A stretch of 6,194 bases of DNA from Spirochaetaceae bacterium (GTDB taxonomy: Bacteria; Spirochaetota; Spirochaetia; Treponematales; Breznakiellaceae). The stretch is taken from contig JAIRPH010000046.1 of the NCBI GenBank assembly GCA_031257135.1, positions 1 through 6,194 on the forward strand. Reading direction: 5' to 3'. Below are positions 1 through 5,833 of this stretch, piece after piece. Under the pieces are notes generated by a model, which had not been told where the DNA came from, made no database searches, and saw only the letters and a list, made by a program, of their open reading frames with translations. The number at the start of each line of letters is the position of its first letter. The first letter of the stretch is position 1. The translations under genes and the position numbers were made by a program.

Positions 1-455
1 TATACATGGTTCCAATAGGTAGCGGAAACAATCGGCATGGATGTAATTGAAAAATACTTGTTTATTACATCAAATGACGCCGTTGTACCCGCCCTCCGCG
101 CGCTTAATACAGCCGCCGCAGGCTTAAAGGCAAAATAACGTCCGGCGGAATAAAACAAACGATCCATTACCGCCAATAACCGCGCCGAGGGATGAGAAAA
201 ATATACCGGCGAACCGAAAACAAAACCATCAGAGTTTTCAGCTTTTTCAGCCAGCTCATTAACAATGTCATTAATAATACATTTGCCTGTTTCCCTGCAT
301 TTTCTACAGGCGATGCAATCGCTCAGAGGCTGATTGCCTATAAAAACGATTTCCGTTTCAATATTTTCGTCATGTAAGGCGCGAGACACTTCATGTAATG
401 CGGTAAATGTGCAACCGTTGTTCCTTGAACTTCCATTTAGCAATAAAACCTTCAT
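1..455 (-). CDS. Flavodoxin-family NADPH-dependent FMN reductase (3' end cut by window edge)
   Basis: The reading frame starts at ATG 455-453 and stays open for 151 codons to the left edge, so the C-terminal part is missing. The family is usually about 190-210 residues, so roughly 40-60 are absent. Visible features are an N-terminal beta strand followed by NGSSRNNGCT (residues 7-16), the FMN phosphate-binding loop; a cysteine cluster C47-x2-C50-x2-C53-x5-C59, as in iron-sulfur-flavoprotein-like relatives; GSPVYF (81-86), the second flavin-contact loop; and ARRAGTT (119-125) with a YWN motif near the edge (147-149), typical of this subfamily. Such cytosolic enzymes pass electrons from NAD(P)H through FMN to quinones, metals or other acceptors; the substrate cannot be told here. 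The start is fixed by AAGGAG at 470-465, nine bases upstream. A strong promoter and tandem operator-like repeats lie directly upstream, so the gene is probably monocistronic at its 5' end and repressor-controlled. Confidence 0.88.
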   Translation of the reverse strand, partial: MKVLLLNGSSRNNGCTFTALHEVSRALHDENIETEIVFIGNQPLSDCIACRKCRETGKCIINDIVNELAEKAENSDGFVFGSPVYFSHPSARLLAVMDRLFYSAGRYFAFKPAAAVLSARRAGTTASFDVINKYFSITSMPIVSATYWNHV

Positions 456-470
456 AAATAAATACTCCTT

Positions 471-524
471 ATTGAGATATATTTAATAATTGAGATATAT
501 CTAATAATTGAGATATATCTAATA
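471..524. repeat. Three tandem 18-bp units, probable operator of the flavoprotein gene
   Basis: Three head-to-tail copies at 471-488, 489-506 and 507-524 share the unit ATTGAGATATATCTAATA; the first copy differs by one base (T for C). Each of the other two contains the perfect 10-bp palindrome AGATATATCT, inside a longer imperfect dyad TTGAGATATATCTAA. On the minus strand the array begins inside the -10 box (521-526) and covers the transcription start and most of the leader down to the Shine-Dalgarno site. This is the classic placement of a repressor site. Established knowledge: MarR-family operators such as that of Bacillus MhqR, which controls oxidoreductases answering to quinones, have ATCT/AGAT half-sites of this general form. 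Assigning a MarR-type regulator is an inference; no regulator gene is in view. Confidence 0.85.
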
Positions 525-549
525 TACTTCTAATCTTTATATTTGTCAA
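521..549 (-). promoter_or_regulatory. Sigma70-type promoter of the flavoprotein gene
   Basis: On the minus strand a perfect -35 box TTGACA (549-544) is followed, after exactly 17 bases, by the -10 box TATATT (526-521). The predicted start is near 513-515, inside the third 18-bp repeat, giving a leader of about 60 bases. A promoter this close to consensus combined with operator repeats over the start site suggests a gene that is strong when derepressed. Confidence 0.75.
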
Positions 550-569
550 TGCTTTCCTTACACAACCGG

Positions 570-598
570 GGAGCCGCCTTTTGAGGGAAAGCGGCTCC
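570..598 (-). terminator. Hairpin beyond the transketolase operon, possible terminator
   Basis: A perfect 8-bp inverted repeat GGAGCCGC / GCGGCTCC (570-577 and 591-598) encloses a 13-base loop that can pair partly (CTTT against AAAG with slippage). It lies 12 bases past the stop codon of the transketolase C-terminal subunit gene. There is no clear run of T after the stem on the minus strand, so it may act as a weak or Rho-aided terminator or as a 3'-end stabiliser rather than a classic intrinsic terminator. Confidence 0.5.
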
Positions 599-609
599 GG
601 ACTTTCGGG

Positions 610-1542
610 TTACAGCAGTTTTTTGACTTGGTCCGCGAGGGTTTCGGCGTCAAGGCCGAAGCGTTTGGTCAGGTAATCTTGGGTTCCTACCTCGCCGAAC
701 TCGTCCCTGATGCCGATCCGGGCGAACTTGCCTTTAAAGCCTTCTTCCGCAAGGATTTCCGCAATCGCGCTACCTAAGGCGCCGTTGATTTGATGATTCT
801 CCGCGCTCGCCACGCATCGAACCTTCGACGCCTGCTCGATAACCGCGTTCCGGTCAATGGGCTTCAAGGTCAGAATATCCAGCACGCCCGCGTCAACGCC
901 CTGGCCGGCTAAGATTTCCCGGGCTTTCAAAGCCTGATTGACCATGAGGCTTCCCAAAGCGATGATGCAGGCGTCTTTTCCGGGTTTTAAAAGCTTCGCT
1001 TTTCCGAACTGGAAGGACTCTTCTGGGGGATACAGGTACGGAACCGCCTTTCGGGGAATCCTGATGTACACGCACCCGTAGGTTTCGGCGGAAGCCTTCA
1101 CCAGAGCCGCGCAGGAAACCGGGTCCGACGGCTCTATTATCGTGAGCTTCGGAATCGCCCGCATCAACGCTAAATCCTCAAACGGCATATGGGTCCCGCC
1201 GTTGTAAGCCGCGGTAACGCCCGGATCAGTGCCGATGAGCTTGACGTTAAGCCTCGCGTAATTTGCGGACAGGAAAAACTGATCGTACACTCGCCGTCCC
1301 GAAAAACTGCCGAAGCTGGCGGCAAAGGGTATCTTGCCCAGGGTGGAAAGCCCCGCGGCAATGCCTATCATGTTGGCTTCCGCGATGCCCACGTTGATAA
1401 ACCGGTCAGGGTAGGCTTTTTTGAAGACCGCCGTTCCGGTACAACTCATCAAGTCGGCTTCCAAAACCACGATATTCGGATTTTTTTCGCCTAAGGCGAC
1501 TATGGTTTCCACATAAGCCGCGCGCATTTCTTTGGTTTCCAT
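610..1542 (-). CDS. Transketolase, C-terminal subunit (pyrimidine-binding and C-terminal domains)
   Basis: This 310-residue protein is the second half of a split transketolase, the thiamine diphosphate enzyme that moves two-carbon ketol units between sugar phosphates in the non-oxidative pentose phosphate pathway. The pyrimidine-binding domain spans about residues 1-165. It contains VGIAEANMIGIAAGL (51-65), whose E55 matches the catalytic glutamate that activates thiamine diphosphate, then FGSF (77-80) and THMPFEDLALMRAIP (117-131), which contains the conserved H118 and E122-D123. The transketolase C-terminal domain covers about 185-310 and includes ENHQINGALGSAIAE (248-262). Length and motifs are normal for the stand-alone subunit found in spirochaetes, Firmicutes and archaea. 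The start is supported by AAGGAG at 1553-1548. It follows the N-terminal subunit gene by 17 bases and is surely cotranscribed and assembled with it. A hairpin lies just past the stop codon. Confidence 0.93.
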   Translation of the reverse strand: METKEMRAAYVETIVALGEKNPNIVVLEADLMSCTGTAVFKKAYPDRFINVGIAEANMIGIAAGLSTLGKIPFAASFGSFSGRRVYDQFFLSANYARLNVKLIGTDPGVTAAYNGGTHMPFEDLALMRAIPKLTIIEPSDPVSCAALVKASAETYGCVYIRIPRKAVPYLYPPEESFQFGKAKLLKPGKDACIIALGSLMVNQALKAREILAGQGVDAGVLDILTLKPIDRNAVIEQASKVRCVASAENHQINGALGSAIAEILAEEGFKGKFARIGIRDEFGEVGTQDYLTKRFGLDAETLADQVKKLL

Positions 1543-1559
1543 GATTGCTCCTTGTGATA

Positions 1560-2387
1560 TTAAGCCGAAGCCTCCAGCGCGGCAATCGCTTCCTTCGCTT
1601 TTTCGAGGTTAAAAGCCATGCTGTGATTATTCTGAATCCCTTCGGCAAAGGAACAGCCTCGTCCTTTGATGGTGTCCATGATGATCATGGAGGGCTTTTT
1701 GCCCTGCGCGAGGGCGTTTCCGACCGCGTCGTCCAGCGCGGCAATATCATGTCCGTCAACCCGCTGAGTATACCAGCCGAAAGCGTTCCATTTCGCTGAA
1801 AGGTCTTCGAGGTTCAGGATGTCTTTGACATAACCGTCGAGCTGTTGTTTGTTGTAATCCGTAAAGGCGATAAGATTGGACAAGCCCTGAAATCCCGCAA
1901 AGAGCGCGGCTTCCCAGATTTGACCCTCGTTGGATTCGCCGTCTCCGATAATTGTGTAGACCTTGGCGTCCCGTTTATCCATCCGCAGTCCCAGAGCGAT
2001 GCCTAAAGCCGCGGAAAAGCCCTGTCCCAGAGAGCCGGTGGTCATATCGATGCCCGGAGTGAGGTTTCGGTCGCAGTGGCTCGGCAGTTTGGTTCCCCCC
2101 TGATTCAGGGTTAAAAGCCATTCTTTCGGAAAGTAGCCCTTGAGGGCTAAGGCGGCGTAGACCGCCGGTCCTGAGTGTCCCTTAGAGACGACGAGCTGGT
2201 CCCGATCCGCCATTCTCGGCTGTTGCGGGTCTATCCGCATCCGGTGGAAATACAAGAGCGCGAGCAGGTCGGCAATGGACATAGCCCCGCCGATATGTCC
2301 GGTCCCTAGGGCGCCGATTTCCTCAATCGTCATTTTGCGGATTTCCAGAGCCTTAGCTTTCAAGAAAGCTAACCGTTCTTTATCCAT
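1560..2387 (-). CDS. Transketolase, N-terminal subunit (thiamine diphosphate binding)
   Basis: This 275-residue protein is the pyrophosphate-binding half of a split transketolase and works as a complex with the product of the next gene. Motifs in order: GTGHIGGAMS (28-37), with H31 at the substrate-contact position; SKGHSGPAVYA (68-78); TGSLGQG (117-123), the cofactor loop; GDGESNEGQIWEA (148-160) followed by N179 in DYNKQQLDG, which together form the GDG-to-N thiamine diphosphate and magnesium motif; and TIKGRG (239-244). All expected residues are present and the length is normal for the subunit. The start ATG 2387-2385 has GGAGG six bases upstream (2398-2394). The gene is first in a two-gene operon read from the promoter at 2418-2446. 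A role in 1-deoxyxylulose phosphate synthesis is unlikely, because that enzyme is a single long chain. Confidence 0.94.
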   Translation of the reverse strand: MDKERLAFLKAKALEIRKMTIEEIGALGTGHIGGAMSIADLLALLYFHRMRIDPQQPRMADRDQLVVSKGHSGPAVYAALALKGYFPKEWLLTLNQGGTKLPSHCDRNLTPGIDMTTGSLGQGFSAALGIALGLRMDKRDAKVYTIIGDGESNEGQIWEAALFAGFQGLSNLIAFTDYNKQQLDGYVKDILNLEDLSAKWNAFGWYTQRVDGHDIAALDDAVGNALAQGKKPSMIIMDTIKGRGCSFAEGIQNNHSMAFNLEKAKEAIAALEASA

Positions 2388-2417
2388 ACTAAACCTCCGT
2401 CAGGTTATTATGGAAAG

Positions 2418-2446
2418 AGTATACCTTCTTTCATAAGGTTCTTCAA
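2418..2446 (-). promoter_or_regulatory. Sigma70-type promoter of the transketolase operon
   Basis: On the minus strand TTGAAG (2446-2441) and TATACT (2423-2418) are separated by exactly 17 bases. The expected start is near 2411, which leaves a short leader of about 24 bases holding the GGAGG ribosome site. No operator-like repeat is visible, which fits constitutive expression of a central-carbon enzyme. Confidence 0.7.
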
Positions 2447-2464
2447 TACGCCCTTCTCTGAAAA

Positions 2465-2515
2465 AAAACGCGATTCCCCGCCTGAACGCGAAAGCGGACG
2501 CGAGGCGGGCGTTTT
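2465..2515. terminator. GC-rich bidirectional terminator-like hairpin between divergent operons
   Basis: CCCGCCT (2477-2483) pairs with AGGCGGG (2503-2509), an inner CGC-GAAA-GCG tetraloop stem fits between them, and AAAACG (2465-2470) can pair with CGTTTT (2510-2515) across a bulge. Read on the plus strand, the stem is followed by a pyrimidine-rich CGTTTTCTTCTCTT; read on the minus strand, it is followed after nine bases by eight T (2468-2461). It has terminator features both ways, although both neighbouring operons point away from it. An insulator between two promoters, or a leftover 3' end of a lost gene, are both possible. Confidence 0.5.
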
Positions 2516-2521
2516 CTTCTC

Positions 2522-2551
2522 TTGTTTAGAAAGAGCGTTATAGTTTATAAT
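2522..2551 (+). promoter_or_regulatory. Promoter of the exported protein / hydrolase / regulator operon
   Basis: A perfect -10 box TATAAT (2546-2551) is preceded after 18 bases by TTGTTT (2522-2527), a three-to-four base match to the -35 consensus. The -10 box ends only five bases before the ATG at 2557, so transcription would start at or next to the start codon and give a leaderless message. Confidence 0.6.
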
Positions 2552-2556
2552 AAGAT

Positions 2557-3054
2557 ATGGCGTATAAAATATTTTTCAGCCGTATAGAAAAATTGCTCGC
2601 ACCGTTTTTGTTGTTAGCGGCTTTAACAGAACTGCACGCTGAAGAAAATACGCTACGGTTCGGTCTCAGCCTCGAAGGGAATCTGAGCGCTTTCGATACT
2701 CTTGCGTTAGGGCGTTCTTTCAGCATTGAGTTTCAATGGTTCAAATACATCGTTAATGGGATTATCATCGCCGGAAGCGATGATTTTATCGGTAAGACCA
2801 TTATAGAAGCGGAAGTATTCGGACGCTGGTATTTTTTGAGCTTCGGCTCTGCGAAGCACGCGCTCTTTGTTCAAGGAGACCTCGGTATAAGCCTGCTTTT
2901 GGAAAATTCCAACTCTGAACCGAGGATATTGGCGGGAATTACCGGAGGATGCCGGTTTTATTCCTACTGGAGAGATTATTTTATAGAACCCTATCTCAAA
3001 GCGGGCTATCCTTTTATTACAGGCTTTGGGGTTCGAGTAGGATGCCGGTTGTGA
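2557..3054 (+). CDS. Small exported protein of unknown function, probably beta-rich and envelope-associated
   Basis: I do not recognise this 165-residue protein. The N terminus has a basic region (K4, R9, K13), a hydrophobic stretch LLAPFLLLAALTEL (about 13-26) and a likely signal peptidase site after LHA, around residue 28. The mature part alternates hydrophobic and polar residues with many aromatics and glycines (FGLSLEGNL, SIEFQWFKY, FGRWYFLSFG, ALFVQGDLGISLLLE, ITGGCRFYSYW, FGVRVGCRL). This resembles small outer-membrane beta-barrel proteins of spirochaetes and ends on a hydrophobic-arginine-leucine strand, but no family can be named. The start must be ATG 2557 or later, since TAA at 2551-2553 is in frame just upstream; a later TTG start would lose the basic signal region. 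No Shine-Dalgarno sequence precedes it. It is the first gene of an operon with the hydrolase 16 bases downstream. A periplasmic, non-barrel protein is an alternative. Confidence 0.75.
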   Translation: MAYKIFFSRIEKLLAPFLLLAALTELHAEENTLRFGLSLEGNLSAFDTLALGRSFSIEFQWFKYIVNGIIIAGSDDFIGKTIIEAEVFGRWYFLSFGSAKHALFVQGDLGISLLLENSNSEPRILAGITGGCRFYSYWRDYFIEPYLKAGYPFITGFGVRVGCRL

Positions 3055-3070
3055 CGCAAGGAGGCGAGAT

Positions 3071-4039
3071 ATGCTGACCGTCAATTTTCACGGAGTTCGG
3101 GGGTCTCATCCTGTTCCTGACGCTCAAATGTCCGCTTACGGCGGCAATACGTCGTGTGTGGAAGTGGTCAAGACGAACAAAGCAGGATTGCGGGTCCCGA
3201 TTATCATTGACGCGGGAACGGGATTGATAAAATTAGGGTACGCTATGGCGGGCAAACTCATGTCCGGCGAGTATTCAAAGACCTTTACCATTTTGTTTAC
3301 TCATCTGCATCCTGATCATACCGAGGGATTTAATTTTTTCGTGCCGAATTTCTTTCCTTTTTGTACGATTCATATTTTGGGGATGGAAACGTTGCAGAAA
3401 AATGTGGGAGCCGTATTGAAAGGGAAGATGATTCCTCCTACGTTTCCCATTGAATATAAGGACTTAAAGTCGATACGAAAGCATGGGGTGCTGACTGACG
3501 GTCAGCAGTTTTATATTGGTCAAGACGGGTCTCCGATTTTCCGTTCCCTAAAGAATCCGGACCCGCTGTTTGAGGTATATGTCATGCAGGCTTATGCTCC
3601 GTCTCATCCGCAACAGGGGGTTCTCTATTATAAAATCAGAGACCCTGAAGATAATACGACGGTTGCCTGCATTTGGGACATTGAGAGCCACATCGGAGGA
3701 GACGTGCGGGTAATTAAGTTCGCCGAGCATACGGACCTTATGATTCATGACGCTCAATATACGGAAGAGGAATATCTGAATGACGCCAATCCGGTTCAAG
3801 GGTTCGGTCATTCCACGTTCGGCATGGCGGTGGAAAACGGGACGCGCGCAAAAGTCCGGTATTTAGCGCCTTTTCATTATAATCCCCGTCATTCCGACGA
3901 TATGTTAGACACCATCTACGAGCAATACCGCGGCGCGAAGGCTTTGAAGTTCCTCATGTCCCGGGAAGGGCTTTCCATTACGATGCAGGACGGGCTTATC
4001 ATACGGCAAGAGAGCTTTTATTCGAGTTTTTCCAAATAA
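3071..4039 (+). CDS. Metallo-beta-lactamase-fold hydrolase, phosphodiesterase / RNase Z-like
   Basis: This 322-residue protein, probably cytosolic since no signal peptide is seen, is a metallo-hydrolase of the branch that includes RNase Z and bacterial cyclic-nucleotide phosphodiesterases. It opens with FHGVRGSHPVP (6-16) and YGGNTSCVEV (23-32), then IIDAGTGLIKLG (45-56). The metal motif THLHPDHTEGFNFF supplies H78, H80, D82 and H83. Further likely ligands or active-site residues are H179 (APSHP), D203 (WDIE, where RNase Z-like enzymes have the bridging Asp), H247 in the HST motif (GFGHSTF) and H269 (PFHY), so the two-zinc site appears complete. The subfamily typically cleaves phosphodiester bonds in cyclic nucleotides or related compounds; the substrate here is not determined. 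AAGGAGG (3058-3064) six bases before ATG fixes the start. It sits between the exported protein (16-base gap) and the response regulator (12-base gap), which suggests a signalling role, by inference. Confidence 0.88.
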   Translation: MLTVNFHGVRGSHPVPDAQMSAYGGNTSCVEVVKTNKAGLRVPIIIDAGTGLIKLGYAMAGKLMSGEYSKTFTILFTHLHPDHTEGFNFFVPNFFPFCTIHILGMETLQKNVGAVLKGKMIPPTFPIEYKDLKSIRKHGVLTDGQQFYIGQDGSPIFRSLKNPDPLFEVYVMQAYAPSHPQQGVLYYKIRDPEDNTTVACIWDIESHIGGDVRVIKFAEHTDLMIHDAQYTEEEYLNDANPVQGFGHSTFGMAVENGTRAKVRYLAPFHYNPRHSDDMLDTIYEQYRGAKALKFLMSREGLSITMQDGLIIRQESFYSSFSK

Positions 4040-4051
4040 CAGGAGAAAGCG

Positions 4052-5503
4052 GTGTATCGCGTATTGATCGTGGACGATGAGGAGCCGGTTTTAGACAGCT
4101 ACGCTTTCATGCTGGAAAACGCCGCGCCCGGCTTCAGCCTTGCTGGGAAGGCTCGATCCGGCTATGAAGCTCTGAAGCTCATCTACGAAACTAAGCCGGA
4201 CGTGGTGTTTATGGACATCAACATCCCCGGCATGGACGGCTTGCAGGTAATTGGAGAAGTTCATAAAAAGTTTCCCGCCACCGCGTTTATTTTGTCAACC
4301 GCGTATGAACGCTTTGATCTTGCCCAGCGCGCGATACCGCTGGGCGTATTCGCGTATCTGGTGAAGCCGGTGTCTAAAAAAACGTTTTTTTCCGCGTTGG
4401 AGGATGTTCGGGACCATTTGACGCCGCAGGTTCAGGAATTGTTGGACGAGACGTCCGCGCTCAGGCGGTTCCTGCGGGAGACCGTCCGGGAGCCGATAAG
4501 CGACGACGCTTGGGAAAAGCATCGGGAGCAGTGCGGACTGCCTTCGGACAAAGCCGTTTTGTGTATGCTGGAATTTCAGGAAGAGCCTGAAAAATACGGC
4601 GCGGAAATTGCCGAGAAGCTGTCATATCGGCATCATTGCCGGTATGACATCCTGCTGAATCAGGGCTTGTTTCTGATTTCCGAAGACCTGAGCCGGGATA
4701 AACTTGAAGCCCAGCTTCAAAAAATCCTTGAGGAAGCAGGGCTTGAGCAGGAATGCCGGTATGGAATCGGCGGAGTCTACCGGGGAACGGAACTATACCG
4801 GTCTTTTCGGGAGGCTTTGACAGACCTCCAGCAGAAACGGCTGGATACGGATGTTCTTCGCCGGGAACGTCTGCGGATCATCCAGCTTCGCCGGCAGATC
4901 GGCGTCGGAGAGCATGAGGAAGTGAAAAAACTCTTTACTGTTTTTTGGCGAGATGTGTTTGCCGCTTATTCTTTTGACGCGGCAAAGGCGAAGATGGCGT
5001 CGCTTTTCATGTTTTTGCTGGACGATATTACCGGCTGTTACGGCAATCATCCTGAAGAAAGTCCTCTTTTTAATCCTATGGAGGAAATTCTGCCTCTTGA
5101 GGATATTTCTGTTTGGGAACGGTGGGCTTCTGAACGCTTTGACGATCTCGCTCGGCTTGCCCGGCTTCGCCGGTCAGGTAGTTTTCCTCTGCCTCTGGTG
5201 AAGGCGATTGAGTATCTCCATGAGCATTACGCTGAAGCGCCTCAGTTAGGTTCGGCGGCGGAAGCCGCTCAAGTTTCTCCGGCTTATCTGAGCCGTCTCT
5301 TTGGAGAACATCTGAAAACGACGTTTATCGACTACATCACCGACCTCCGAATCGCCAAAGCCGAGAAACTGCTTCAGGAATCCCGAATGAGCGTCAAACA
5401 AGTCGCGTTCGCAGTGGGCTATCAAGACCCAAACTACTTCGGCAAAATTTTCAGAAAAAGCACGGGATTTTCTCCGGGCGAAGTTAAATCCCGCGGCGGC
5501 TGA
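4052..5503 (+). CDS. Two-component response regulator, YesN type, with AraC-family DNA-binding domain
   Basis: This 483-residue protein has an N-terminal receiver domain (about 1-122) with acidic D8 and D9, phospho-acceptor D55 (VVFMDINIPGMDG), T83 and K105 (LVKPV), all the residues needed for phosphorylation. A long middle part (about 130-370) includes CRYGIGGVYRGTELYRSFRE (235-254), reminiscent of the degenerate GGDEF-like region of CdaR/PucR regulators; this is a weak resemblance. The C-terminal AraC domain (about 381-480) carries two helix-turn-helix units, ending with VAFAVGYQDPNYFGKIFRKSTGFSPGEVKSR, the family signature. Such regulators are normally paired with a membrane histidine kinase and control sugar uptake or utilisation genes in Firmicutes and treponemes, but no kinase is in the window. 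The start is GTG 4052, supported by AGGAG at 4041-4045 six bases upstream. It is the last gene of the operon; no convincing terminator follows. Confidence 0.92.
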   Translation: MYRVLIVDDEEPVLDSYAFMLENAAPGFSLAGKARSGYEALKLIYETKPDVVFMDINIPGMDGLQVIGEVHKKFPATAFILSTAYERFDLAQRAIPLGVFAYLVKPVSKKTFFSALEDVRDHLTPQVQELLDETSALRRFLRETVREPISDDAWEKHREQCGLPSDKAVLCMLEFQEEPEKYGAEIAEKLSYRHHCRYDILLNQGLFLISEDLSRDKLEAQLQKILEEAGLEQECRYGIGGVYRGTELYRSFREALTDLQQKRLDTDVLRRERLRIIQLRRQIGVGEHEEVKKLFTVFWRDVFAAYSFDAAKAKMASLFMFLLDDITGCYGNHPEESPLFNPMEEILPLEDISVWERWASERFDDLARLARLRRSGSFPLPLVKAIEYLHEHYAEAPQLGSAAEAAQVSPAYLSRLFGEHLKTTFIDYITDLRIAKAEKLLQESRMSVKQVAFAVGYQDPNYFGKIFRKSTGFSPGEVKSRGG

Positions 5504-5833
5504 CAATCGGCTATTACCTCGGCGGTAGCTGGACAGTCCTTCAGGGCAAGAGCATTTAAAAATCTGAGCGCATAACAGGCGGTTTTTCGGGTATTTTTGC
5601 GGGAAAAGACGCGGACTGCTTGACCCGATTAACCTAATCTCGATATACTATTCCCCAATGAGTGTTTGTAACATCGGCATAATCAATCTGAAAAACTCGG
5701 CAGGCTCTGCGCCGCGGACATTAGGGCGGACTTCGCCCCTTACACGAAACTTTTACCGCGAATACTTATCTTTGTCAATTACCTAACGCCTAAAAACACT
5801 CTTTTTCCCGCTTTTTTCTCTCAAATTACGCTC
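5504..5833. other. Gene-poor stretch between the response regulator and the 21-bp repeat array
   Basis: No convincing gene is visible in these 330 bases. They hold a promoter candidate (5620-5649), a short open frame at 5658-5786 (42 codons, no Shine-Dalgarno) that starts just where that promoter would begin transcription, and a foldable segment with outer stem CGCGG / CCGCG (5713-5717 and 5756-5760) around an inner hairpin GGGCG / CGCCC (5724-5728 and 5734-5738). T-rich runs at 5802-5806 and 5812-5817 are not preceded by a stem, so no standard intrinsic terminator for the upstream operon is seen. A frame ending at 5559 reads IGYYLGGSWTVLQGKSI before a stop and could be a worn gene remnant. 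Confidence 0.6.
5620..5649 (+). promoter_or_regulatory. Candidate sigma70-type promoter reading toward the 21-bp array
   Basis: TTGACC (5620-5625) and TATACT (5644-5649) are separated by 18 bases. The expected start is about 5656-5658, exactly at an ATG. A transcript from here would run through the hairpin-rich segment and the 21-bp array toward the gene that begins at 6189, which would give that gene a leader of about 530 bases. No better promoter is visible closer to that gene. Confidence 0.45.

Noticed and set aside
192..377. Plus-strand 61-codon frame near the left end
   Set aside because: It is antisense to the well-supported flavodoxin-family gene, has no ribosome site and no recognisable motif.
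1189..1494. Plus-strand 101-codon frame within the transketolase C-terminal gene
   Set aside because: It is a shadow of a strongly supported minus-strand gene, with no ribosome site and no protein-like features.
5500..5559. Short frame ending IGYYLGGSWTVLQGKSI, perhaps the tail of a decayed gene
   Set aside because: It looks protein-like but is only about 20 codons, overlaps the regulator's end, and cannot be tied to any family from sequence alone.
5750..5778. Minus-strand promoter TTGACA with 17-base spacing to TAAAAG
   Set aside because: The -10 box is poor and no minus-strand gene follows; it would only transcribe antisense to the response regulator gene.
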